From Hexactinellida sp. DTS-2022 (Eukaryota; Porifera; Hexactinellida): 64,000 nt of DNA. Both the position numbers and the translations under genes were made by a program. The notes beneath the pieces were generated by a model, which saw only the letters and a program-made list of their open reading frames with translations, made no database searches and was not told the origin of the DNA. The stretch's first letter is position 1, and each line of letters begins with the position of its first letter. The stretch spans positions 7,368,501-7,432,500 of the forward strand of contig JAPNXP010000001.1 in assembly GCA_028753945.1 (NCBI GenBank). The letters run 5' to 3'. Shown here piece after piece: positions 34,078 through 43,385 of the stretch.

Positions 34078-34189
34078 ACAACAAACCTGCCAGAAAACAA
34101 GTTCTATTCAGCAAATGTATTAACCAGTTTATTTGTCGAAGGCTAGTCTTTAGGTGAAGTATAATACTTTACAACTTTTTTCCTATTTA

Positions 34190-34375
34190 CCACAAGAGAA
34201 TGCTTATATAGAGCTGAGCTTTGTAGAGTTCAGATTTTCCCATACTAAATCCCAGGCTTACTTTCTAAAGGTCAATTTCAAAGCTTGGGGGAAACTGACC
34301 TTTCTCAGTGCCTGAATACACATACTGAAAATTGAACTCTACTAGAGCTGAGCTCTATATAAGTAATTTCTTACC
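34190..34375. mobile_element. About 185-bp MITE with TATATAGAGCTGAGCT ends (copy 1)
   Basis: The inverted ends TATATAGAGCTGAGCT and AGCTGAGCTCTATATA enclose an internal hairpin (AAGGTCAATTTC...GAAACTGACCTT). A second copy at 48130-48305 differs by a few indels. Confidence 0.8.
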
Positions 34376-34536
34376 ACAAAGTGTCAAAGACAACAATAAA
34401 TATCATTTCAGAAATATTCCGATTCTAAATTGGAAATCATCATCCTTGTTTACCTATTAAACCCGTTGGAAGCTGGCCTCTATGTGCATTTCGAATTTAT
34501 CAACTTTTTGATATTTTGTAACAGCAACAATAAATA

Positions 34537-34693
34537 CAGGTGAACTCGCGTTATAACGAACTCGGATATAACGAAATACCCGCTTATTAACGGAGCACTA
34601 AATGCATTAATTATTTTCCGCTTATAACGAATATCCGGATATAACGAAGGAATTTACAGGTCACGAGCACATCGTTATAACGAGAGTTTACTG
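34537..34693. mobile_element. Tigger/pogo-like MITE, TA target
   Basis: It starts CAGGTGAACTCGCGTTATAACG and ends with CGTTATAACGAGAGTTTACTG (each end given only in part beyond the first 20 bases). TA lies on both sides. Internal GATATAACGAA repeats. Confidence 0.75.
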
Positions 34694-35867
34694 TATTCAT
34701 ATTAGAAATTTGTAAATGCGGAATTCGTTTTCATACTTACTGTTTAAGAACAAAGGTAGTATAATAAAGACGACTATGTTTAACATTAATCCAGTAAATA
34801 TCATACACATGACCGGCAGAAGCGGTCAGGTCAATAGCTCAACCACTCTTACGTCACTAGTTAGGCCGGTCATGTCATGGCCTGACCACTATAACTGCTT
34901 CCACCGGATCTGATACCTTGTATTATTAATCAAGAGATTGGATAACATCTAATTCGAAATCCTGAGACTATAAGCTCTATTTATAAGGTTAATTCAATTA
35001 GTACGTAGGATAATATACATATTTACTACTTCCCAGAGGCCGAGGGTACATGGTTTTTAATTATAATGTACCTAAGCAAGGGTGGTGATTACGTAAAAGT
35101 TACTTAAGTGTTGCATAAGGAACCCGTCTAAGTGTGATTACTGGTATAAATAATCCGGAACGAATTTGCTATGGAATAGACAAACCCATAGAAATGATTA
35201 ACACTCCAAATTTAGCCCGGAACTAATTTGTTAAATGAACAATTTATGACAAATTGGTACCGGCCGGAACAAATATGTCAGAACAGTACAATTGCACCAA
35301 ATGACTTTTGAGAGGGTCCGCATGTGTCTAACTAGCTTCAGGAAGCTGAGTGGAGTCGAACAAGAGGTCACTCGATAGGGTTAGAATAAAATTTGAGAAT
35401 GTAATGTTATTAAATTCCTACAACATTCCTGCGTCGTCAAGGAAAAAATTGTCTCAGGTGACCACTTAAATGACGCCAAATTTAGTGTTGATTACGAATA
35501 TCGGCATAAAAATTGAATTGGACTTGATTTGAGGAAGTTAGATGAGTTCTAACACCTTCAAAATGTGTCCCTTAAGTGGTCAATTGTGGCCGATACATTG
35601 GAATTTGGAGTTGGCACTATATCCAAAAATACACTATTTGCATGAAAAAACAAACCTACAAAGTCTGAAAATTCTATATAAAAATGCATGATTAAGCCTT
35701 TTTTTGGTTGTAAGCGGCTGGACTATTATCAACTCTGTAGCTTGAATAAAATGGTATCATTCTTCTCATCCAGATTATTGTGGTCCTCATTTACAATCTT
35801 TACTAAAGATTGACTAAGAGTCTTTTTTAAGGGTAGTGTGCAGTTTTTTCAACTTGCCGTTGTTGCG

Positions 35868-35955
35868 CTATCGCAACACCGGATCGATTAGTTGCGCTAT
35901 CGCAACACCGGATCGATTAGTTGCGCTATCGCAACACCGGATCGATTAGTTGCAG
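35868..35955. repeat. Three perfect 29-bp tandem repeats with an inner palindrome
   Basis: Each unit contains GTTGCGCTATCGCAAC (palindrome) followed by ACCGGATCGATTA. The three copies are essentially identical, implying recent expansion. They sit about 50 bp before the truncated reverse transcriptase element. Confidence 0.85.
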
Positions 35956-36008
35956 ATTTTAAAAGAGCGTTCATGAATGAAAAATATATATAAACGTCAA
36001 TTAATTAA

Positions 36009-37673
36009 TTAATTAATTAATAAACAGAACAACATAGGCCCCAGAGGATCCCCCTGTTGCACTCCCTCGGCCGATTCCAGATATCTGTCTCCCCAATATA
36101 GGTGGGATGGTTCTGAATAGTTTGAGTACACGAAAGGGAAAATGTTTGGAATTTTATCCCTCACTGCTGCCAACATTTTGTCTCTACAGATACTGTTGAA
36201 GGCATTCTTGAAGTCCAGCTTCAAAATGATATGTGTATCCGGCATATCTTTCAGGTAACAGCGAGCTGCATGTACCGCCGCCTCAGCCCCATGTGGAGTG
36301 CCGAACCCCAATTGTTGTGGTGCAAGGAGCGGACCAATGGTAGATATAACATTTTTTACGGCGAGTTTTGCTGATAAGCGTCGGATAGTACAGCCAACAG
36401 CAATTGGCTTTATCCCGCCTTCCGGTTTCTCGAGGGCAATGAGGTTGGCTCCGAAAAATAAAGGGCGGATTGAATGCGGAGTAAAACCATTTAGGACTAG
36501 GTTTGTCAAAGATGTTAGAGCTTTGAGGAGCTGGAGTCCTCCTTCCCCCGCTGACGCATGTGTCATGTCTTTGAGATGTTGGGGACGTAGGCCGTCTGGG
36601 CCAGCGGCTGACCCGTTTGGGAATGATTGAATCGCCTGAACTACATTGGCCTCCGTGACAACAATCGAAGAGGAAACATCATCTTCGGACGGAGCTGTTG
36701 GAATAAGGGTGTCTTGATGTGGTTCCGGGTGTTTCGCCTGTAGACTTCTCCACGTTACTTCGTTCTTTTCCGCTATTGAGTCCTGTGAGCAAGCGATACG
36801 GATTGCCCCTCTGAAGTCTCCATCTTCCAGCTTCTCGGTTACGCGGGTAGCTTGAGCGTCCATTAGGTCTGGGTGGTCTATTTTCTTCTGTCTTGCACTG
36901 TTTGTCCTGTTTGGGATTGGTGGTGGGTCAGTTTCCTCTCTGATCTGGTTGTTGATTGCCTTAGTAACATTCCATCGTCTCCCTCCTCTCGGTGGGGCCC
37001 GAAGGCAGCGGGAAGGAAATAGGAAAAGACGATTCCAAGAGGTAAGATCGTTGTGCGCCACAACCTCTTCGATAATCGAGGCTAATTTTCTCGCAGCATT
37101 ATTCCTGGAAGCCCGGGGTATTCTTTTGATAGTTTTGGCTTGTGATTTTGTAAGGTTTACTTGGTTCTCTTGATTTGGGTGATGGTAAACTGAGGGCTGT
37201 TTAGCAGATCGAGAGGAGGGACCAAATGCCACTACTTGCCACGAACCAGGACACCGGCTCGAAATCGGTCCGTGTGTTCGGACTACTCCCGATGCATTGA
37301 CGGCGATTTCGCGATTGCATACAGTACAAACCATATCCATTGGACGACCTTCAGTCCTGTTCCTGGGAATGTTTTTAACCCAAGATACTGGATTATGTTT
37401 GGTTTTATCTTCAACAGGGATTGGCAATATTATTTGAACTACCTCGACATCTGCATCTCGTTCAGATAAGGATGCTCCTGGGGCCCGAACTACTCCTTGG
37501 GTTAGAGGGGCTCCTTCGGGTGAAAGCTTATTGGGCACTACTATTGGGCATAGGGCTGCCCCAATATCTTCTCCACTAAGTTCCGATTCAGAAAGGAGTG
37601 TCTGGATCCTTTTGGCACTTTCTGTATTGACTGGTCTGGGATCGCATGTCTCGCAATAATATTTTAACGTCAA
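36009..37673 (-). pseudogene. Non-LTR-type reverse transcriptase gene, cut off inside the RT domain
   Basis: An open minus-strand frame of 554 codons. The N-terminal third has a zinc-finger-like segment (CTVCNREIAV...HGPISSRCPGSW). RT motifs follow: SAAGPDGLRPQHL, then LIALEKPEGGIKPIAVG, ILKLDFKNAFNSI (first catalytic Asp), and GVQQGDPLGPMLF. The frame then stops at the flanking AATT repeat, before the catalytic YADD motif, so the enzyme cannot work. The 3' half and any endonuclease domain are missing. Flanks on both sides share ACGTCAATTAATTAATTAA (about 35995-36020 and 37667-37687). LINEs are normally 5'-truncated, so 3' loss suggests deletion or capture of a cDNA piece. The true start codon is not certain. 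Confidence 0.75.
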
Positions 37674-37689
37674 TTAATTAATTAATAAG

Positions 37690-38110
37690 TTATCACTTAA
37701 GTAGGCACATACTTCTTTGTACATATCTGGCCGGTAGTACTATCGTTAATTTGGGCAGGGTTTGTCCCTCCCAAAATGTGCTTTATCATGGATAGTACTA
37801 TAGTAGTGGATCCTCTCCTCTCTACTTTATCAATAACGAAAAGACTCATTATTTTCTTCTCCTGTAGATAAATCTTTTCGCCCTCCAACGTAAATAAGCC
37901 TGCCTGCGTTGTGTTCGAAATATTTTGCGGGTTTACAGGGCCGGTCCTTGAGTCGGGTTCTAAATCCGCTCCTCTAGCCAAATTTGAAGCCGTGCCGCCC
38001 TCCAAATTTTCGAATACATGTCCTAAAAATAATATTTTGAAAATAACTCAGGGCTTCATAAAAAATTCAGGGCTTTTCGCCATTACCTTTCTGGTTAATA
38101 CAATCTAAAC
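37690..38110. other. Repeat remnant upstream of the sirtuin gene
   Basis: ACAGGGCCGGTCCTTGAG (about 37934) and GGAGGGCGGCACGGC (minus sense, about 38005) look like ends of a small hAT-type element. A minus-strand frame over it starts with TTG and has no similarity I recognise. No gene called. Confidence 0.4.
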
Positions 38111-38300
38111 AGTGATAAATTTAGTCGACACGTATATCTTATTGGGAAAATTAACAACAAAAGAGGTCAGGTTGGAATCAGATCCTTTTTGGGCGAAATC
38201 GCTGGATACCCAAAACGCGCTTACACCGGCGCTTACTCGGGAAAATACTGTCTGTGATACACAGATCTTTGACGCATTAATTAAATTAGGGCATACATCT

Positions 38301-39635
38301 ATGGCAGCTGTCCCTGGCAAAAAGAGAAAGCGTTCCTCCCATACCCTTACGAGAGAGACTCAATCAAAGCGCGATTCCACAGGAGTTCCAGTCAGCGGTG
38401 CAGAGCCTGAGCTCTCTGTCGCCGCAGCTGTCCCCACAGAAAGCATATCCAGCTGTTCCTCCTGTCGCCTCCCAATATTCCCACAAGTGGACTCCAGAGC
38501 TGAGATAAAATGCTCTCCTCCTTCTGCCAGTGAGCTGAATACACCATGGATGTTAGCATGGACCCCTGACTGGTCAACTACCCTTCACACCGCCTGTTGG
38601 GACCAGGTCCTCAAGACGGCTCGCGCCAAAGGCCGGCAGAAAATGTTGACAAGCGAGAAGCGGATGATACGCGAGGGGGAGAGGACGGTAGAGAAGTTCG
38701 ACTCTCTGCTGACGCTCGGGCGGGAGGCTGCCCGCGCGGCTAGACTAATGACGGAGGCTCGCCACTGCGTCTGCTTCACGGGAGCAGGCATCAGCACCAG
38801 TGCCGGGATAGGAGACTACCGCGGGAAAGACGGTAAGTGGACGCTCGAGAGCAGACAGGGTTCCGGACAGGAGACAGAGGAGGAGGGCGTGGCCTACGAA
38901 AAGCTGAGACCCACCTACACTCACGAAGCGGTCGCTCTGCTGGCGGAGAGAGGACTGGTGAGACACGTGATTAGTCAGAATGGGGACGGACTCCATCTGT
39001 TGTCCGGCCTGCGGAGCGACCAGCTGTCTGAATTGCACGGGAACGTGTTCCTGGAGAAATGCGAGAAGTGTGGGCACGTGTATGGGCGGGACTACTACAC
39101 CATGGATGACAGAGCTAGTCAGTACTTCGAGGAGATTGAGGAGTTTGGCAAGACAGAAGTCAAGCGGCCCCGCCACGCGAGAAAATGTCCCACGTGTGGC
39201 CTCAGCCACAGGACGGGCAGGAGGTGTGCAGACACCAAGTGCAGAGGGTTCCTCAAAGACACCATAATTAACTTCGGCGATCTATTGGAAGACCAAATTA
39301 TTGCCCGCGCCGAGACGGAAGCGAGGAAGTCAGACCTCTGTCTCTCCCTCGGCTCCACCATGCAGGTGACCCCGGCCTGTGGCCTCGTGGGGATGGGACA
39401 GACCCCGCTCAGACTGGCCGTCTGCAACAGACAGGAGACGGCGTTTGACGAGATCTGCTACAGGAAGTCTGAGAGCACTGACGCGTGCAGCCTGGGCGTG
39501 AGGGTGTTTGGGGACTGCGACGTCTTCATGCGGGAGCTGCTGCGACAGCTGGTGCCAGCTGCGGAGCTGGCGGAGTGGGAAGGGAAGAAAAGTGAGAGAC
39601 TGGCCCTGTATGCTGCCAAGAGACCAGAGAGCTGA
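38301..39635 (+). CDS. SIRT7/SIRT6-like NAD-dependent deacylase
   Basis: From ATG 38301 the product has 444 residues and no intron. The NAD-binding motif is CFTGAGISTSAGIGDYRG, followed by SQNGDGLHLLSGL and the catalytic His in SELHGNVF. Zinc cysteines appear as CEKC and later CPTC plus C..C before RGFLKDTIINFGD. LCLGSTMQV completes the Rossmann part. WTL after the DYRG motif and LRDTI-like KDTI are typical of class IV sirtuins, closest by eye to SIRT7. A 50-residue insert between the zinc pairs (CGHVYGRDYY...RTGRRC) is longer than in vertebrate SIRT7. The basic N-terminus (KKRKR) suggests nuclear targeting. The frame is open upstream to a GTG at 38112, but 38301 is the first ATG in frame; an upstream exon remains possible. 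ATTAAA at 39702 is a likely polyA signal. Confidence 0.75.
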   Translation: MAAVPGKKRKRSSHTLTRETQSKRDSTGVPVSGAEPELSVAAAVPTESISSCSSCRLPIFPQVDSRAEIKCSPPSASELNTPWMLAWTPDWSTTLHTACWDQVLKTARAKGRQKMLTSEKRMIREGERTVEKFDSLLTLGREAARAARLMTEARHCVCFTGAGISTSAGIGDYRGKDGKWTLESRQGSGQETEEEGVAYEKLRPTYTHEAVALLAERGLVRHVISQNGDGLHLLSGLRSDQLSELHGNVFLEKCEKCGHVYGRDYYTMDDRASQYFEEIEEFGKTEVKRPRHARKCPTCGLSHRTGRRCADTKCRGFLKDTIINFGDLLEDQIIARAETEARKSDLCLSLGSTMQVTPACGLVGMGQTPLRLAVCNRQETAFDEICYRKSESTDACSLGVRVFGDCDVFMRELLRQLVPAAELAEWEGKKSERLALYAAKRPES

Positions 39636-39732
39636 TTAGTTATTCAACCACTTTACTGTGCGGTGTGTACAGGTGTACTACTTCTATTTGCTTTGACTAT
39701 AATTAAATCGCCTATTCTTTAGCATCGCTAGC

Positions 39733-41199
39733 ATGAGTCTGCGAGAGGTCCTGCTGCCCGTCCAGCTGGCCAGTTCTGAGGCAGAGATAGAGCGACTGAA
39801 GAGGTCTACCCTCTCAGTCCGCCCTGTCTACTGTGGAACCGATCCTAATTCCAAGAGCGCATCTTCCAGCGCCCTCCCCGCCAGCATACAGCTCAGAGAC
39901 AAGCTGCACTTCGTTTCTTTCCGGCCATCCCTCCCCGGGTTTTACCGTCTGAATTTCCTGCTGGACGGGAGGGCCTACTGCGCGCCCGTGCTGCTGCACA
40001 TTCTCCCGGACGGGACTCTCCTCTCGGCTGCTACGCCCGCGAGCCCTCAGTCCAGAAGCGACTCTCTTGTAGACCCCCGCCCGCTCCTCCTGCGCTCCGA
40101 GGACCCCGACCCCCTGGAGCTGCCCTCCCAGGGGGGACAGGTGCAGCAGAAGTTCTCCGAACTGGTGCAGGCCCTCAAAGTGGCCACCTCCCGCCGCACC
40201 GACAAGTCTGGTGTCACCACCCGCACACACAAGACCGCGCCCCCCAAGCTGCAGTCCTCGCGGTCCTTCGGCCTGCCCGACTTTCTAAAGAGGATGCGAG
40301 CTCGCCAGAAGCCGGAAATGTCCCGTCTGGTGCGGGAGCTCACGCCCCCCGGGCCGCTCCGCCGGTCTCGCTCGATTGAGGAGCTCAACAACGCCAGCAT
40401 CCGCGCCGGCCGCGGCTCCGTGCGCCTGCACGAGTACCTCAGACAGACCGTATCTCCCCAGCAGCAGCAGCACGTCTGCTGCATCTGCGGCAGCGCGCTG
40501 GAGGCCACGGCCGTGCGGATGTACACGTCTCTCTTCTGCGAAGCAGACTTCTCCCGCTTCTACCTGCAGAGGAACGTGAGAGAGCACTTCCTGGTGCCGG
40601 TGCTGCAGGAGACCTACCTCCCGGGCCTGGGGGAGCACGGGGCGCTCCCGCAGGTCAATCTGAAGGGGCTGGACATCGGGTACGTGAAGATGGCTCTGGA
40701 CTTCTTCAGACTGTTGGATACAGAGGAGGAGGGGTGGGTCGGGCGCCACCAGCTGAGCTCCCTCCTCATTCGCATCCTGATTAAGATCCTAGGAGACGAG
40801 TCCCAGACCAGACACATCCTCAACAGCTCTCCCTACAAGGCGATGACCAGCGGCATGGGGCTGGAGAAGCGGGGGAGGGTGCACGAGATAGAGTACCTGG
40901 CCTGTCTGGCGTTCTGTGTGAGGGAATACTTGGACATAAGGGTCATCCTGCAGAACCAAGCGAAATCCCGTCTGAGGGCTGCGATGAACCCATTCGACTC
41001 CCCGGAGGGGTACGAGATGGAGCTGCCCGACCACTTGTCTAACCGCTCCTCCTACCGGAGTCCGCTCCCTGAGGAGGACCTCCCTGCCATCCAGGCGCGG
41101 ACAGAGGCACACCCCCGCTCCGACCTACAGAAGGTCGTTAAGAACAGGGTGTCCCGGGGGGACCCCCATGAGCCGGACGAGGGCTGGATGATGTACTGA
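39733..41199 (+). CDS. Unrecognised 488-residue protein with a cysteine cluster
   Basis: A GC-rich intronless frame starting 97 bp after the sirtuin stop. I do not recognise the family. Residues about 52-90 (LHFVSFRPSLPGFYRLNFLLDG) have a beta-sandwich look similar to filamin-type repeats. Residues about 185-225 are basic and Ser/Arg-rich (RRSRSIEELN). CCICGSALEATAVRMYTSLFC (about 250-270, quoted in part) could bind one zinc ion. Residues about 318-345 (DFFRLLDTEEEGWVGRHQLSSLL) resemble one EF-hand, with acidic residues in the loop. The C-terminus is acidic and polar. Codon use matches the neighbouring real genes and the frame is long, so I consider it a gene. The short gap suggests that the sirtuin 3' UTR and this promoter overlap. 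Confidence 0.7.
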   Translation: MSLREVLLPVQLASSEAEIERLKRSTLSVRPVYCGTDPNSKSASSSALPASIQLRDKLHFVSFRPSLPGFYRLNFLLDGRAYCAPVLLHILPDGTLLSAATPASPQSRSDSLVDPRPLLLRSEDPDPLELPSQGGQVQQKFSELVQALKVATSRRTDKSGVTTRTHKTAPPKLQSSRSFGLPDFLKRMRARQKPEMSRLVRELTPPGPLRRSRSIEELNNASIRAGRGSVRLHEYLRQTVSPQQQQHVCCICGSALEATAVRMYTSLFCEADFSRFYLQRNVREHFLVPVLQETYLPGLGEHGALPQVNLKGLDIGYVKMALDFFRLLDTEEEGWVGRHQLSSLLIRILIKILGDESQTRHILNSSPYKAMTSGMGLEKRGRVHEIEYLACLAFCVREYLDIRVILQNQAKSRLRAAMNPFDSPEGYEMELPDHLSNRSSYRSPLPEEDLPAIQARTEAHPRSDLQKVVKNRVSRGDPHEPDEGWMMY

Positions 41200-41381
41200 C
41201 CGGGTCTCTCCTGTCAATACTATTTATTTGACTATTTTTAAAATTGTATGGCGAACTACGGATTTTCCAATTTGATATTTATTGTTTTATAAATTCTACA
41301 ATAATATTTATATCTATTTTGCTGGAATTCTTCCTTTATTACCGATGTGTTTACTTTCAAAGCAGACATAGCTGTCTCATA

Positions 41382-41528
41382 ATGCTGAGCACTTCGCGCG
41401 TCTTTTGCAGGCTTGCCTCTCAGATGACGAGAGTCGGTGTGCGTACAAATCCTAAGAACGCACTTGGACACATGAATCCTATCAGAACTTATTACAAGTC
41501 TGCAAAATTCGGCGCTCGGACCCGGTAA
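41382..41528 (+). CDS. Possible small mitochondrial-type protein or first exon
   Basis: Open frame of 48 codons beginning MLSTSRVFCRLASQMTRVGV, a basic, Ser/Thr-rich, acid-free start like a mitochondrial presequence. It ends ARTR followed by TAA, but the last bases form CCG|GTAAGT, a consensus splice donor, so this could be a first exon whose partner I could not identify before POLR3C starts at 41673. No homologue recognised. Confidence 0.35.
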   Translation: MLSTSRVFCRLASQMTRVGVRTNPKNALGHMNPIRTYYKSAKFGARTR

Positions 41529-41672
41529 GTGATTACTTTTCAACTAAACTGAGTTCTTTCTAACTATTGGCTGTGCATATATGCATATATTGTATACGTG
41601 CATTATATTTCCTTATCTGACTCACTACTCACTATGCTAGCTACAGTATAAGCTAGGAGTTTAGTTGTCAGA

Positions 41673-43187
41673 ATGGCGCGGCAGATCTCCCGTGTGGCCT
41701 CAATACTGATTCGAGAGCACTTCGGAGCTCCCGCGCAGCAGGTCTCGGACTGCATCCTGCGGCGGGGCATGTGCTCCCTGCAGGAGCTGCTGGCAGAGAC
41801 GGGGCTGCAGAGCGGCGCCGTGAAGAGACTGCTCTGCATCCTCATACAGCACGATATAGTCTCTTATAACGATGATTCTAAATTCGCTCTCTTCTCTGTC
41901 AATCTACACAGAGCCTACCTCATTGCTCGCTACCCGCGCTTCTTGTCTCTCGTCAGAGAGGAGTCTGGCGCGACCGCGGAGCTCATTCTGTCCCAGCTGC
42001 TGATCCATGGTTCCTGCAGCATAGAGGAGCTCGTGGAGAACATATCGGCCGGCCCCGAGACGCCCGACATAGAGCGGCTGAAGGAGCTGTTCCTGTCCAT
42101 GATGGAGAAGAGGTATGTGGCTAAGGTCAGGCAGCAGGCCGAGGTGATAGAGGAGCTGGAGGCCCGGGTCGGCGAGGAGAGGGAGGGCAGGTCCGTTTCC
42201 GGCGGGATTAAGAGGTCGGTAATCACAGCAGAGGTGGCCGAGAGCAAGCGACAGAAGCTGGAGGAGGCGCGGGCCAGGTGTCCCGATGAAAAGCAGGCCG
42301 GACTGTGGGGCGTTAACTTCGAACATTTCCATGAGAAGCTCCGCGACAAAATGATCTCACAGTACATCGCGACCATTCACGCCCCCGAGCTGGCCTCCAT
42401 CATGAACACGATGCACGCCATCCTGGAGCTGGACCCCGACACCTCCATCGAGCAGCTGCAGTCTAGACAGGTGTACGTGCCGCAGATATCGACGCAGCTG
42501 GGACAGCGACCAGAGGAAGTGGAGCGGCACATGGCGCAGGTGTCCAGCGACCCGAGTGGCCTCCTGGCGCGGACAGCTGAGGGAGGGGGCGGGGCCTACG
42601 TGCTGGACTACGGAGCCTGCTACAAGCTGCTGCTGAGCAACACCATAGAGTCTATAGTGGAGGAGCGCTACGGGTGTAAGGCGCTGAGAATAGTTAAGAA
42701 CTTAATGAGAAAGAAGTACCTGGAGCTGTCCCAGATCTCCGAGCACACCCTAATTCCCCCGCAGGAGCTGAACGACCTAATGTCCCGTCTCTTCCGGGAG
42801 AGCATGGTCTCTCTGCAGGAGGTCCCGCGGATAGAGGAGTACAACCCCAGCAAGACTTTCTATCTCTACTCTTTCGACACGGAGAGCGTGCGGAGAATAC
42901 TACTGGACCGAGCCTTCCAGATAACTGGGAACATGCTAGTGAAGCGACGCAGCGTTGCCGAAGAGGCCAACTATGTCCTTAGGAAGGAGGAGCGGGTGAG
43001 CGAGCTGCTGGCGGAGGAAGGGGGGGCAGCTACTGAAGAGCGGCTAGGTGAAATCGAACAGGTGTTGACACCTGGAGAGAAGACGCAAGCGAGGAATAGC
43101 AGAATGATGCTAGAGCGCCTCGAGATAGCAGAGTTATTCATCGACGAGAGTATTTTTATTCTCTCGCGTTTCCACACTTTCCCTTGA
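41673..43187 (+). CDS. POLR3C: RNA polymerase III subunit RPC3 (RPC62)
   Basis: A 504-residue intronless frame. RPC3 belongs to the Pol III-specific RPC3-RPC6-RPC7 trimer that helps open promoters of tRNA and 5S genes. The N-terminus (SILIREHFGAPAQQV, then LLCILIQHDIVSYND) matches the first winged helix of the family (LLLQEHFG, LCVLVQHNLVSY). HRAYLIARYPRFL fits the second. A central coiled segment (about 155-205, EVIEELEARVGEERE) is followed by NFEHFHEKLRDKMI and further winged helices. The length is close to the human 534. The ATG at 41673 is preceded by no in-frame ATG nearby. A small ORF ends 145 bp upstream, so spacing is tight. Confidence 0.85.
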   Translation: MARQISRVASILIREHFGAPAQQVSDCILRRGMCSLQELLAETGLQSGAVKRLLCILIQHDIVSYNDDSKFALFSVNLHRAYLIARYPRFLSLVREESGATAELILSQLLIHGSCSIEELVENISAGPETPDIERLKELFLSMMEKRYVAKVRQQAEVIEELEARVGEEREGRSVSGGIKRSVITAEVAESKRQKLEEARARCPDEKQAGLWGVNFEHFHEKLRDKMISQYIATIHAPELASIMNTMHAILELDPDTSIEQLQSRQVYVPQISTQLGQRPEEVERHMAQVSSDPSGLLARTAEGGGGAYVLDYGACYKLLLSNTIESIVEERYGCKALRIVKNLMRKKYLELSQISEHTLIPPQELNDLMSRLFRESMVSLQEVPRIEEYNPSKTFYLYSFDTESVRRILLDRAFQITGNMLVKRRSVAEEANYVLRKEERVSELLAEEGGAATEERLGEIEQVLTPGEKTQARNSRMMLERLEIAELFIDESIFILSRFHTFP

Positions 43188-43385
43188 GCTATAAATATAT
43201 TTTGAATCTTGTTCTTATAGGTTAGTTAGTGCTAGGTTTGTATTTTGATTCAAAACTTACTACTATGCTAACAGAGTCTTTGTGACTTTCTTTAATTCAA
43301 GCAAAATTCTGATACTAGATAGAGTCTCGCCTAAATTACTCGTGTTGCATTAAGTATTTGGTAGTATCTCTCGATTTTCAAATTT

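Larger units (their letters stand above)
32630..35641. mobile_element. 3-kb inverted-repeat element with GTTCCGG modules
   Basis: 32630-33192 and 35097-35641 are inverted copies of each other (about 550 bp). The arms contain GACATATTTGTTCCGG and ACAAATTTGTTCCGGGCTAA, the same layout as the GGTCCGG terminal modules at 3.75-3.85 kb, so the families are related. The loop holds a nested pair of hAT MITEs, a Tigger-like MITE and a 190-bp MITE. No gene found. A truncated hAT-like piece (CAGTGGCGGCGGATT, 32512) abuts the left end. Confidence 0.7.

Noticed and set aside
35868-35955. CRISPR-like array of 29-bp repeats
   Set aside because: No spacers between the units; a simple tandem repeat.
37697-38005. 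102-codon minus-strand frame
   Set aside because: Starts with TTG, overlaps a hAT-like remnant, and has no recognisable similarity.
38112-38300. In-frame extension of the sirtuin from GTG
   Set aside because: There is no ATG, composition is like the AT-rich intergenic DNA, and sirtuin similarity begins well after 38301; kept only as a possible upstream exon.
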